Counted from the stretch's first letter, positions 29,445-39,339 are shown. The stretch is DNA of 64,000 nucleotides from an uncultured Alphaproteobacteria bacterium (GCA_902524245.1 CABZCN010000001.1:186001-250000); one strand, 5' to 3'. Made by a program: numbers and translations. Notes: generated from the letters alone by a model not told the origin.

Positions 29445-30146
29445 TTACTGTCCATTAACTCTCATGTCTTGTATTGCTGCTTTGTAAATTATTAAACCAA
29501 AAACTATTTTATTTAAAAAGTCTGCTAAATTATAAATCACATTAACACTGTTGGGATCAATACCCCCACCCAAATGCTCTATGAAATATCCCATTGGATA
29601 TATAGCCCATCCAATTGTTATAATAAGTCTGTTCGAGAAGAAAACCATTTGTACATTTTCGTTTCCGCATCTAGCATTTGCTCTTCCAGCCTCTCCAACA
29701 TATAGCTCACCAAGGATGTACAACCATCCAGCCAACCAAACAATGAAACCTAATGTCTTGCTCATATAACCCGCTGCACCTAAGAAACCTGCTACAACAA
29801 AAACTAAAGTTCCAACCAATAATCTCCAGAACATGCCTTGTTTAACTTTGACAACTGACATAAGCATTGCATAAAAAATAAGTACAAGCATTGGAAAGTT
29901 AAGAAACCAATCTATATATCTTAATAAAGTTGGGGCGGTGCCGCTGACTACCCAGAGATTTTTTACGAAGAAATAATGTATAGAGGACATCAAACATACA
30001 ACAGCTATCATTGTCATCGGTGTATGAAATCTCGAGCTTACTTTGCTGCGCTCAAAAAAGAAAAATAGGGTGGCACCAATCATGCCAACAGAAATTAACC
30101 AGAAAGACCCCCCTACAATGTCGTAAGGGAGAAGCATTTTATTCAT
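29445..30146 (-). CDS. microbial rhodopsin of the proteorhodopsin family, flotillin-associated type with D-N-I motif
   Basis: seven hydrophobic segments; helix C RYIDWFLNFPMLVLIFY (R76, D79, N83, I90), helix B His57, helix G NLADFLNKIVFGLIIYKAA with Schiff-base K213 and D209. Confidence 0.95.
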   Translation of the reverse strand: MNKMLLPYDIVGGSFWLISVGMIGATLFFFFERSKVSSRFHTPMTMIAVVCLMSSIHYFFVKNLWVVSGTAPTLLRYIDWFLNFPMLVLIFYAMLMSVVKVKQGMFWRLLVGTLVFVVAGFLGAAGYMSKTLGFIVWLAGWLYILGELYVGEAGRANARCGNENVQMVFFSNRLIITIGWAIYPMGYFIEHLGGGIDPNSVNVIYNLADFLNKIVFGLIIYKAAIQDMRVNGQ

Positions 30147-30270
30147 TAAAACTTATTCCTCTTAAGTACATATTAACCGTCCTCTTTAATTAATAATAAT
30201 TTTTGTTTCATATTTTGAAATAAATATTCATTGTAAAAGCGACAAAATCTGTTGATTAAACTCATTATTT

Positions 30271-31662
30271 TTATATTTGCTCCCTTATATGGGGTGCTCT
30301 TGAATAAAGAGCAACAAGAGGCAGAATAAGAAGACCAAATATAAATTGTTGCCCCTCAAAACTTAAACCTAGTCCAGCCAAAAATGTACTAATGACTTGA
30401 AGTGCAAGAACACCGATTACTGTAAATCCGTATCCTCCATATCCACCTAATAAGGAAGTTCCTCCTACAGCCACAGCTGCCACTGTTAAAAATAAATATT
30501 GATCACCTACACCAATGAACCCTCCACCACTCCAACCCAGTAACATTGCTCCAGTTGCTGCAGAAGTAAACCCACTAATGACATAAACTCCAACCCAATA
30601 TGCTCTCTCAGAAATTGATAATCTATCAGCAGATAACCTTTTTCCACCAACAGCATATAAGTTTCTTCCCCACTTAGTGTGTCTTAGTCCAACAATTAAC
30701 AAAATTGAAATCAATATCCAAATTAAGATAACTGGAGGTATTGGAAGACCAAAAAATTTTCCATTTAATGACGCTAAGTTCTTTAACCAGTCTGGAACTA
30801 CACCAAACACAGTTCCACCTGTAACTGTAGGTAGTGACACCAATATCTGTACTCCGCCTACTACCATAAACCCAACTCCAAGCGTGACTATTAATGATTG
30901 TCCTTGGAGATTAAAACTTATCAAACCATTGAAAAGCCCGACAATCGTACCAAAAGCAAGAATAACTATAAACGCAAGCCAAGGAGGGACTCCAAGTGAA
31001 ATAAGTGACATTAATCCTAAATTAGTTGCGCCAATTAAAAATGGTATTGATAAATCTAGGCCGCCTAACATCACAACTAATGTTTGTCCAATAGTTGCAA
31101 GCCCTAAGAAAGAGGCAAAAACCAACATAGATTTAATATTCTGCAATGATAAGAAGCCATCAATAGAAACTGATCCAATTATAAAAAGACCAACTAACAC
31201 GGCGACTCCTATTATCACGCTCTTATTAATATTTAAAAATTTGTATGCAAGAAATGCTAAGATTAAGAAACCTAATAGTATGATTGCTGATACGACTGTT
31301 CTACCTGAGAAGAACCCGGGTACCAAAAAACACAGTAGTATAAAAAGACCTAAAAGAAGTAAAAATCCCGTAACAGCTATCCAGTTCTTTGCAATAAGGT
31401 CCCAAAAAAGGCTTCTTTTACTTGTGGTTTCAGTAGTTTCAGGAGGTTGAGATCCATCCTCCTTTACTAAAGATCGATAAGACCATCTAACTAAGAAAAA
31501 ATGCCATCCCCAAAGAATAATGGCAACAACAGCTACAGAGTAAAATGCAACCTGTATCCAATCAGTTCTATCTACGTAACCAAGAACTGCGGTACCTATC
31601 CCAGCAGCAACAGCAAAAAGAATTCCAAGTCCTTTTAAAAAATTATGAGTTCTTTTCTCCAT
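30271..31662 (-). CDS. ABC transporter permease (RbsC/CUT2-like) with N-terminal extension
   Basis: C-terminal ~300 aa match RbsC-type permeases (GTSLLGGYGGYGFTVIGVLAL); ~150 aa extra hydrophobic N-terminal region. Confidence 0.88.
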   Translation of the reverse strand: MEKRTHNFLKGLGILFAVAAGIGTAVLGYVDRTDWIQVAFYSVAVVAIILWGWHFFLVRWSYRSLVKEDGSQPPETTETTSKRSLFWDLIAKNWIAVTGFLLLLGLFILLCFLVPGFFSGRTVVSAIILLGFLILAFLAYKFLNINKSVIIGVAVLVGLFIIGSVSIDGFLSLQNIKSMLVFASFLGLATIGQTLVVMLGGLDLSIPFLIGATNLGLMSLISLGVPPWLAFIVILAFGTIVGLFNGLISFNLQGQSLIVTLGVGFMVVGGVQILVSLPTVTGGTVFGVVPDWLKNLASLNGKFFGLPIPPVILIWILISILLIVGLRHTKWGRNLYAVGGKRLSADRLSISERAYWVGVYVISGFTSAATGAMLLGWSGGGFIGVGDQYLFLTVAAVAVGGTSLLGGYGGYGFTVIGVLALQVISTFLAGLGLSFEGQQFIFGLLILPLVALYSRAPHIREQI

Positions 31663-31665
31663 TTA

Positions 31666-33939
31666 CTAAACTTTTCTATCTTCTGATAGACCTCCCCATT
31701 TTTCAAGTCCTTCTTGAGATTTTAATTTTATTTTATAAACACCAAACGCTTGCCATATCAGAGGCGAAATAGCTATTCCAATTGCAGTAATTAAAATCAT
31801 TTTCCAATAAGGATAACCAATTGCGAAGAACATCGCTGACCATGTTAATGCAGCTATACTTAAAATAGCAATGTAAGGTCTGAATCTAGCAAATGATATT
31901 TTTGCTCCCATTGTTAAATATGTAAAAAATTGAAATACAAATATTGCAAATATAATTAGAGCTGCTTCTTTAAGCCAAGTAATATCACTTGTGATAAGTT
32001 CTCCTCGTATAGGTCTTGTATAGTTAATTGATGATGTATCGCCAACAATTAATTCTGTAATAATTGGAGAGTAAAACTTACTTCCATCATCAGTAATAAT
32101 TGTTCCAGAAGGTGAAGCTAAAAAGTAAACAGCGAGTATTGCTAATACACCAAGGAAAATAATGAAAACATTATTCAAATTGATATTCGAGAAAAGAGTT
32201 GGTGCCGTGAGTAAAAAAAGTAAAAATAAAATTAGTATTACAGCGTATCCATCTATTCCAAAGAAACTCTGTCTATTTGACTCAATTCCGTAATAAGATA
32301 TTGCAGCAAATACAATAAATGAAATTGCTATTGCAAATAATACCAATGTTTGTGTTTTGATTTCTTTTCTAAATCTTGGCATAGCAATTATTACTATCGC
32401 AGATGTAAAGAAAACTATTCCTCCTAAAGTTGCTACAGCGTAAGCGAGGCCAACCAAAGCACTCGAGGAAGATGAAAAATCAGGTAATCCTGCACCAACT
32501 CTTAGATATTCAGATGTAAAATACTGAGGAGCATAATTTAAAATATATTGTAAGTTTGTGCCCAAATCAGCGTTAACGAAATAAGCCTCTCTCGTGCCAC
32601 TCCATACACAACCGAAGAAAATAACAATTGCTGCAATAATAAAAGACACTGTTGGCCCGTCTCTATGTTTTACAAGTAAATAAACAAGATAAATCAGGGA
32701 TGCTATTCCAATAGCAATAAACATCCACACTGTAGAATTTCCACCCTCAGCACATGCTTTACCTGTGATTAGACAATCACTTCCAGATTCAAGAGCTTTT
32801 TCAAAAATCTCAGCATCTTTAGATTTACCTCCAAAACCTCCCACAGTCCCTCTAGTGACTTGATCAAATTTCATATGAATTTGAACAGCAGCAGCACTTA
32901 ATGTTCCAATAATAAAAAATACAAAAACTGATAAATTTTTAAATGCTTTTTGAATATAGGGAAGTGCAATAAGTATTAAAAGAGAAGCCACCAATACCGC
33001 ACCGTATGATAAGTCTGTAACGAAACTTTGAAATCTTTCAAACCTGAAAGTTGATAGAATAAAATTTATCAAATAAATGTTAACTGAACCTAGAATAGCT
33101 CCAAACGCACCACCTCTTCCACCAATTAAACTTGACCCGCCTAATACAAGTGCTGTGACTGCCATCAATGTATAAGTAGTACCTTGAGTTGGGTCTCCGG
33201 AACCAATTAAACCTGTAAATGCAATAGCTGCGAGTGCAGCGTATACTCCGCCAATAATATGAGCGCCAATTCTTACAACGTAAATTCTCACTCCACTTGT
33301 GTAAGCAGACTTTTCATCTGAACCCATTAATTTTAAATGTTGCCAGTAAGCAGTATGAGTTAGTGCGTACCAAATAAGTGTCGAGAAAATTAAAAGTATT
33401 AGTGTGGGTTGTACTACCTCTGTTCCAGCACTCCATGATAACATCCAATCAGGTGCTCTTCCTCCTGGTCTTGGTAAAATAACTAAATTTATACCAGAAA
33501 AAGCAAGAAACATACTTAAGGCAACTATTATTGGTTGAACTCTTATAAAAATTACGATTAAGGCATAAAGAAATTGGTAAATTACTCCTATTGCAAGAGC
33601 ACATATGAAATATGCAACTGGCGATTGAATATAGCCTGCAGCATAAAGTTGTATTGTCGTTACATTTATAAACCCAATAAGCGGTCCTATTGATAAATCG
33701 ACTGTCACTCTGCCGGCTAAAGCCAACGCGGTAAGAGCATAAGTAGCAAGAATAAGGGGTGTTGAAACCATAATTGCAGTTCCAATACCCGAGCCTGAAA
33801 TTATTTGTGGTCCTCTAATCATTGCAAAAATCATTAGGGCAAAAAATATAAATATTGGAACGATTAAGTATTTTGTTGACTGAGGATCAGAACCCGGAAT
33901 TTGAGAGGGTTTTATTGCTGCTACAAGTTGATTAACCAT
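31666..33939 (-). CDS. oversized ABC transporter permease: RbsC-like domain plus ~400 aa C-terminal membrane extension
   Basis: residues 1-340 RbsC-like (GGSSLIGGRGGAFGAILGSVNIYLINFIL); the remainder has many further hydrophobic segments. Confidence 0.87.
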   Translation of the reverse strand: MVNQLVAAIKPSQIPGSDPQSTKYLIVPIFIFFALMIFAMIRGPQIISGSGIGTAIMVSTPLILATYALTALALAGRVTVDLSIGPLIGFINVTTIQLYAAGYIQSPVAYFICALAIGVIYQFLYALIVIFIRVQPIIVALSMFLAFSGINLVILPRPGGRAPDWMLSWSAGTEVVQPTLILLIFSTLIWYALTHTAYWQHLKLMGSDEKSAYTSGVRIYVVRIGAHIIGGVYAALAAIAFTGLIGSGDPTQGTTYTLMAVTALVLGGSSLIGGRGGAFGAILGSVNIYLINFILSTFRFERFQSFVTDLSYGAVLVASLLILIALPYIQKAFKNLSVFVFFIIGTLSAAAVQIHMKFDQVTRGTVGGFGGKSKDAEIFEKALESGSDCLITGKACAEGGNSTVWMFIAIGIASLIYLVYLLVKHRDGPTVSFIIAAIVIFFGCVWSGTREAYFVNADLGTNLQYILNYAPQYFTSEYLRVGAGLPDFSSSSSALVGLAYAVATLGGIVFFTSAIVIIAMPRFRKEIKTQTLVLFAIAISFIVFAAISYYGIESNRQSFFGIDGYAVILILFLLFLLTAPTLFSNINLNNVFIIFLGVLAILAVYFLASPSGTIITDDGSKFYSPIITELIVGDTSSINYTRPIRGELITSDITWLKEAALIIFAIFVFQFFTYLTMGAKISFARFRPYIAILSIAALTWSAMFFAIGYPYWKMILITAIGIAISPLIWQAFGVYKIKLKSQEGLEKWGGLSEDRKV

Positions 33940-33944
33940 TATAA

Positions 33945-35447
33945 TTAGTCAAAATAGACGACTTTGATACCCCCTCTGTCAGACTGCGATCTTCCATGAC
34001 CCACTTTAAGCTTGTCTGTTTCAACAATTTTAATTCTCTTTGAGTCCAAATCAATATTTTTAGCAAAACCATTTTTAAAAGATGTCTTACTAATAAGAGT
34101 GTTTAAATTGTTTTCGATATATTTAGTATTGTGTTTACCTTCTATGAAGTTTTTGTCTTTGAGAAGACAAATTAAAAAGGGAATGTTTGTCTTAATGCCC
34201 TCAATCTGGGTGCCTTCTAAAAACTTTATTAATTTGGATATAGCATCATCTCGAATTAAGTCGTGAGATATAATTTTTCCTATCATCGGATCATAATAGA
34301 AACTTACTTCATCTCTTTCATCGTATCCCCAATCTAATCTAATGCCATTTGGTATTTTAGGAAATTTTAATTTGGTTATTTTCCCTGGAGATGGTAAGAA
34401 ATTTTGAGAAGGGTCCTCTGCGTAGACTCTGCATTCAATTGAATGTCCATAAGTTTTAATTTTATTTTGATTTAAAAATTTATTTTTTCTATTAAAAGCA
34501 AAATTTATTTGCATGGAAATTAAATCATTATTTGTCACTAACTCTGTAACAGGATGTTCAACTTGAATTCTTGTATTCATCTCAAGAAAATAATATTTCA
34601 TTTCTTGGACATCATATATAAACTCTACAGTACCTGCTCCTTCGTATTTTACATCAGAAGATAATTTTACAGCGGCTTGAGCCATATTGTTAATTAATTC
34701 CCTATCTACTTCTGGTGCCGGAGACTCCTCAATTATCTTTTGATATCTTCTTTGCATAGAGCAATCTCTTTCGAACAGATGGACAGATCCTTTTGCACCA
34801 AATCCAAAAACTTGTATTTCAATATGTCGGGCGTTGGTGATAAATTTCTCAATAAAAATATCTCCATTACCAAAAGATTTTGCAGCAAGATTACTAGTTT
34901 TTTCAATTGCACTAGCTAAGTCTTTAAAATTTTGGACGACGCTCATGCCTATCCCCCCACCACCAGCACTTGATTTTACAAGTAAAGGGTAACCTATTGC
35001 TTCACATTTTGTCTTAAGTTGTTCATCACTTAATTTATGAACATTATTTATACCTGGACATATAGGTATATTGGAATTTAGGGCTAATTCACGAGCAATA
35101 TCCTTATTTCCCATTGATTTTATTGATTTTGGTTTAGGGCCAATCCATGTGATACCTCTGTTTATGACCTCTTGAGCAAAAGTGTCGTTTTCTGATAAAA
35201 AACCAAAACCAGGATGAATAGCATCCACATTTGATTTTGTAGCTATTTCTAAAATCTTATTGTAAGAAAGATAACTTTCCTGAGCTTTACTAGGTCCAAT
35301 ATAATAAGACTCGTCAGATAATCTTACATGCTTTGAATTCTTATCTGCATCTGAATAAACAGCTACAGATTTGTGACCTAATATTTTACAACTTTTTATA
35401 ATTCTATTTGCTATTTCACCGCGATTAGCAATTAAAATTTTTTTCAT
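33945..35447 (-). CDS. biotin carboxylase subunit (AccC-like)
   Basis: MKKILIANRGEIANRIIKSCKILG...KSSAGGGGIGMSVV...HIEIQVFGFGAKGSVHLFERDCSMQRRYQKIIEESPAP...FLEMNTRIQVEHPVTE. Confidence 0.95.
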   Translation of the reverse strand: MKKILIANRGEIANRIIKSCKILGHKSVAVYSDADKNSKHVRLSDESYYIGPSKAQESYLSYNKILEIATKSNVDAIHPGFGFLSENDTFAQEVINRGITWIGPKPKSIKSMGNKDIARELALNSNIPICPGINNVHKLSDEQLKTKCEAIGYPLLVKSSAGGGGIGMSVVQNFKDLASAIEKTSNLAAKSFGNGDIFIEKFITNARHIEIQVFGFGAKGSVHLFERDCSMQRRYQKIIEESPAPEVDRELINNMAQAAVKLSSDVKYEGAGTVEFIYDVQEMKYYFLEMNTRIQVEHPVTELVTNNDLISMQINFAFNRKNKFLNQNKIKTYGHSIECRVYAEDPSQNFLPSPGKITKLKFPKIPNGIRLDWGYDERDEVSFYYDPMIGKIISHDLIRDDAISKLIKFLEGTQIEGIKTNIPFLICLLKDKNFIEGKHNTKYIENNLNTLISKTSFKNGFAKNIDLDSKRIKIVETDKLKVGHGRSQSDRGGIKVVYFD

Positions 35448-36229
35448 TTCTTATCAACGATATAAGGCATTTTGGTATGATTGCCGTTTGAAGTTTTTTG
35501 TGGAATTTTTTTATCAGAGGAAATTTTTTCTCTCAGAGCCTTTAAGATTTCTACAGCATTAGGAGTGTCAGAGTGGACACAAATTGTTTCACATCCTACA
35601 ACTACATCGTTTCCTTGAACAGTTTTAACTTTATTTTCATTCATTGCTCTTAAACAACGCTCCACAGCTCTATCAGTTGGATAATATTTATTTCGACCCT
35701 TGGCTATAACCAAATAACCTGTTTCATCATATTCCAAGTCAGAGTAAAATTCTCCGTAAAATTTTACCCCTCTTTCTTTGTATACTTTTTCGTGAAAGGT
35801 ATTAACCATTCCAAAAATACCAACATTAAAAATCTCAGCTGCGTCAGCAATTCCATGAGCCACATCTTCCTCTTTCGCGGAGACACCATATAAAGATCCA
35901 TGAGGTTTGATATGGTTTAATGGCATTCCATACTCATCTAGAAAGGCTTTGATGGCACCAGTTTGATACATTACAAGATTTTTGATTTCATCACGTTTCA
36001 TTTTCATCGGCCTTCTTCCAAATCCTACTAAGTCAGGATAGGCAGGGTGCGATCCAACTTTCACATCATATTTTTTTGCAAGCTCTACAGTTTTCCTCAT
36101 TGTGTTTGGGTCTGAGGCGTGAAACCCACAGGCTACATTAGCAGCATCTATATAAGGCATTATTTCTTCGTCATCTGCGAAGGAGTAAATACCAAAACCC
36201 TCACCCATATCGCAATTCAAATCGACCAT
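35444..36229 (-). CDS. pxpA: 5-oxoprolinase subunit A / LamB-YcsF family
   Basis: MVDLNCDMGEGFGIYSF...ANVACGFHASDPNTMRKTV...KVGSHPAYPDLVGFGRRPM...IKPHGSLYG. Confidence 0.94.
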   Translation of the reverse strand: MVDLNCDMGEGFGIYSFADDEEIMPYIDAANVACGFHASDPNTMRKTVELAKKYDVKVGSHPAYPDLVGFGRRPMKMKRDEIKNLVMYQTGAIKAFLDEYGMPLNHIKPHGSLYGVSAKEEDVAHGIADAAEIFNVGIFGMVNTFHEKVYKERGVKFYGEFYSDLEYDETGYLVIAKGRNKYYPTDRAVERCLRAMNENKVKTVQGNDVVVGCETICVHSDTPNAVEILKALREKISSDKKIPQKTSNGNHTKMPYIVDKK

Positions 36230-36376
36230 GAATAATAAATTCCTCTCTTTTATAATTTACAGAAAATCAGGCTTTTATGTGAAAATCTTTTCCACATGTT
36301 GGAACAATTTTGCTTATATTTTTCAGAATATAGGTATTATTATAGACACTTATATATAAGTAAGGAGGATAAAACT

Positions 36377-37537
36377 ATGACATTGCTTAAAAAGTTCATA
36401 GCTATTTTAGCTGTTAGTTTTGTCGGTGTCGCAGGTAACTTAAATGCTGACATTTTAGACGAAATTCCAGCTGATATTAGAGACTTCGTTTATAATCCTG
36501 ACTTTATGGATCCTAACCAACCGCTTGGTGAAAGTGTATACAGAAATTGGAAAAGTGATAGACCACTACCTTGGACTATCGGTTATGCAAGTTCTTACGC
36601 AGGAAATCTATGGAGAAAAGGTGTGATGGAGAGATTGTACGGTGACTATTTACCAAAAATGAAAGCAGCAGGTATTCTTAATGATATCGTTGTTACACAA
36701 TCTAACCTAAAAGACGCGGTTCAAATTCAACAAATGAGACAGTTAACTGATCAAGGAGTTGACGGATTAATAGTCTGTTGCTCAAATCCTGTTGCATTAA
36801 ATCCAACAATTGAGTATGCGTACGGAAAAGGTGTTCCTACTGCATCAATGACAGGATACTTAACTTCAGAATATGCTATCAGTACATCTGTTAACTATAA
36901 ATTAACCGGATATTATATTGCACAATGGTTAGCAGAAACTATTGGTGGTGAAGGTAATGTTGTTATCATGGAAGGAATTCCTGGAACATCTGCATCTGAC
37001 TCACAGCACCAAGGTATGCTAGATGGATTTGCAGAATATCCAGATATTACCGTTGTTGCTGAAATTGCACACATGTGGACACCACAAATTGCTCAAGCTG
37101 AACTTCAAAAATGGTTATCAGCCAATACAATTGAAGTTGACGGATTTGCTGTTCAGTCTTCAGGAGAGTCCGGAGCACTTAACGCTCTAGAATCATCTGG
37201 AAGACCAATGGTGCCTATGGCTTTGGGTGGAGAAATTGGTGCATTCTGCTATTGGAGAAATAACCCAGACTTTATCGACAGAGCGGTCTATGCTTGGCCT
37301 CCAGGAGATGATGCAGAGTTTGCAATGAACGTTCTTTTAAGAACTATGTATGGTCAGGGTCTTAAAATCCAGTCTATCTTAGTTCCTCCATATGAAGAAG
37401 ATGTTGAGACTATTCAGTCTTTTGTTCCTGAAGATTGTGACAGAAACTCAAGTGAGTTTAGAACTGTTGGAATTGAAAACTGGGCAAGTGATGAATACCT
37501 AAATAATTTCTTCGATCGTGGAGAAGCATTACTTTAA
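36377..37537 (+). CDS. RbsB-type periplasmic substrate-binding protein
   Basis: AAGGAGG RBS then MTLLKKFIAILAVSFVGVAGNLNA signal peptide; GVDGLIVCCSNPVALNPTIEYAYGKGVPT. Confidence 0.88.
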   Translation: MTLLKKFIAILAVSFVGVAGNLNADILDEIPADIRDFVYNPDFMDPNQPLGESVYRNWKSDRPLPWTIGYASSYAGNLWRKGVMERLYGDYLPKMKAAGILNDIVVTQSNLKDAVQIQQMRQLTDQGVDGLIVCCSNPVALNPTIEYAYGKGVPTASMTGYLTSEYAISTSVNYKLTGYYIAQWLAETIGGEGNVVIMEGIPGTSASDSQHQGMLDGFAEYPDITVVAEIAHMWTPQIAQAELQKWLSANTIEVDGFAVQSSGESGALNALESSGRPMVPMALGGEIGAFCYWRNNPDFIDRAVYAWPPGDDAEFAMNVLLRTMYGQGLKIQSILVPPYEEDVETIQSFVPEDCDRNSSEFRTVGIENWASDEYLNNFFDRGEALL

Positions 37538-37552
37538 TAATTTAAGTAATTA

Positions 37553-39334
37553 ATGAATGAAGAAAAAACTTTGGACAGTGCCCCAAACGGGAATGGGGCA
37601 CAGTCTAGCTCCTCTAAAGTCGGAGGGGATATCTATGTTCAAGATGCATCAAAATCCTTTGGTGTAACAAAAGCCCTAAACGGAGTTAATTTCAAAGCTA
37701 ACTTTGGTGAAATCCACGCCATTGTTGGTGGTAATGGATGTGGTAAAAGCACATTGGCAAAGGTTATCTCAGGAGTTTTACCTTTAGATAAAGGAAAGGT
37801 CTCTATTATGGGGCATTCACCCAATTCCCCAATTGAAGCTCAAAGAATTGGTATCGCAACAGTTTTTCAAGAAGTGATGATAGCTGAAGAGGCTACTGTT
37901 TATGAAAATTTATTTATTGGATATGACTCTTTTTTTGGGAAAAAATTAGCACATCGAGATAGGGTCGAAAAAGCTGCCTCTATAATGTTAGAGCTATCAG
38001 GTGAATTTGTCGATCCATATACAATAGCAAGTCAATTATCGCTTGGTATGAAAGCTTGGATAACTATTGGTAGAGCATTTTTAAGAAATCCTAAAGTACT
38101 AATTTTAGATGAGTCATCAGCTGCGCTTGATTTTGACTCTACAGAGAGACTTTTTGCAAAAATGAGAACATTAAGAGATCAAGGTGCAGCAATTTTTATA
38201 GTAACTCACAGAATTGCAGAGCTAGTTAGAATAAGTGATAGAGCAACGGTTATGAGAGATGGTGTTGATGTTGGAGTTTTAGCAGGAGATGAAATTACTG
38301 AAAAAAATCTTCTCGGACTAATGACGGGTGATAAAAAATTTTCTACAGCATCAGAAATAAAAGCTACACCTCCAAACTCAATCTCAGATGAAATAGTTTT
38401 ATCTGCTAAAGATTTAAAGGTTTGGGATAATGGAGATTTTATTAACTTTGACCTACCAAAAGGTGAGATACTTGGAGTTACAGGACTTGATGGACAAGGA
38501 CAAGATAATTTTGTTAAGGCTCTGGCAGGTATTGATCAACCACTTAGCGGAGAAGTAATTGTCAAACAGTCTGATGAGGAACGAGAAAGAACAAAGAAAG
38601 ATTACACAACTGTAAATAGCTTGTTAGATGCAAAGAAAAGTGGAGTTGGATACGTATCTGGGGATAGAAAAAAAGAGGGTATTTTTCCTAACATGAGCAT
38701 CTATGAAAATATGGTCATACCTTTATATAAAGGAAAACAAGCTAAAACATCAGGTGGATTTATTGGATTTATTAAATGGATGGAATTAAACGGTATTTTT
38801 GATTGGGAAGTAGAAAGGTTAAGTATTAAAACAGGTCCAAAGAATAATCTAATTACCTCATTGAGTGGGGGAAATCAGCAAAAAGTCATGATTGCCAGAG
38901 CTTTCACAACAACTCCAAAAATACTGATACTTAACGATCCAGCGAGAGGTATTGATGTTGGCGCAAAGCGAGACTTATATAAACACTTAAGAATTTTTGT
39001 AAATGAAGGTGGTACAGCGATATTTCTATCAAGTGAACTCGAGGAATTTATAGGACTATGTCATCGAGTTTTAGTTTTCAGGGATGGGAGTATATTTGAG
39101 ACATTTGAGAAAGAGGATATCAATCCAAATACTATCCTTGAAGGAATGTTTGGTCATACTCAAAAGAAATCTAATAATAATTTATCAACTGGGCAAAATT
39201 CCGATCACAAAGCTAATAATAATCCAATAATTCAAAATAAAATTATTAAACCGACAGTGCCTACAAATGTCAAAGTAGTAGATTTTACAGATAAACCTAA
39301 GAGCAATGAAAAAATTAAAGTTAAATATTTTTAA
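37553..39334 (+). CDS. sugar-type ABC transporter ATP-binding protein (RbsA-like, two NBDs) with N/K-rich C-terminal tail
   Basis: Walker A GGNGCGKST; second domain YVSGDRKKEGIFPNMSIYEN, LSGGNQQKVMIARAF, DPARGIDVGAKRDLY. Confidence 0.93.
   Translation: MNEEKTLDSAPNGNGAQSSSSKVGGDIYVQDASKSFGVTKALNGVNFKANFGEIHAIVGGNGCGKSTLAKVISGVLPLDKGKVSIMGHSPNSPIEAQRIGIATVFQEVMIAEEATVYENLFIGYDSFFGKKLAHRDRVEKAASIMLELSGEFVDPYTIASQLSLGMKAWITIGRAFLRNPKVLILDESSAALDFDSTERLFAKMRTLRDQGAAIFIVTHRIAELVRISDRATVMRDGVDVGVLAGDEITEKNLLGLMTGDKKFSTASEIKATPPNSISDEIVLSAKDLKVWDNGDFINFDLPKGEILGVTGLDGQGQDNFVKALAGIDQPLSGEVIVKQSDEERERTKKDYTTVNSLLDAKKSGVGYVSGDRKKEGIFPNMSIYENMVIPLYKGKQAKTSGGFIGFIKWMELNGIFDWEVERLSIKTGPKNNLITSLSGGNQQKVMIARAFTTTPKILILNDPARGIDVGAKRDLYKHLRIFVNEGGTAIFLSSELEEFIGLCHRVLVFRDGSIFETFEKEDINPNTILEGMFGHTQKKSNNNLSTGQNSDHKANNNPIIQNKIIKPTVPTNVKVVDFTDKPKSNEKIKVKYF
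37574..37605 (+). promoter_or_regulatory. stem-loop at the start of the ATPase ORF, just 3' of the SBP gene
   Basis: GAC-A-GTGCCCC-aaacgggaat-GGGGCAC-A-GTC. Confidence 0.6.
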
Positions 39335-39339
39335 ACTCA

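Noticed and set aside
29445-30146. Canonical proton-pumping proteorhodopsin
   Set aside because: Helix C has Ile at the proton-donor position and Asn at the Thr position; flotillin adjacency supports the FArhodopsin type instead.
30677-31450. 257-aa plus-strand ORF
   Set aside because: Fully antisense to the RbsC-like permease; Thr/Pro/Ile-rich composition typical of an antisense shadow ORF.
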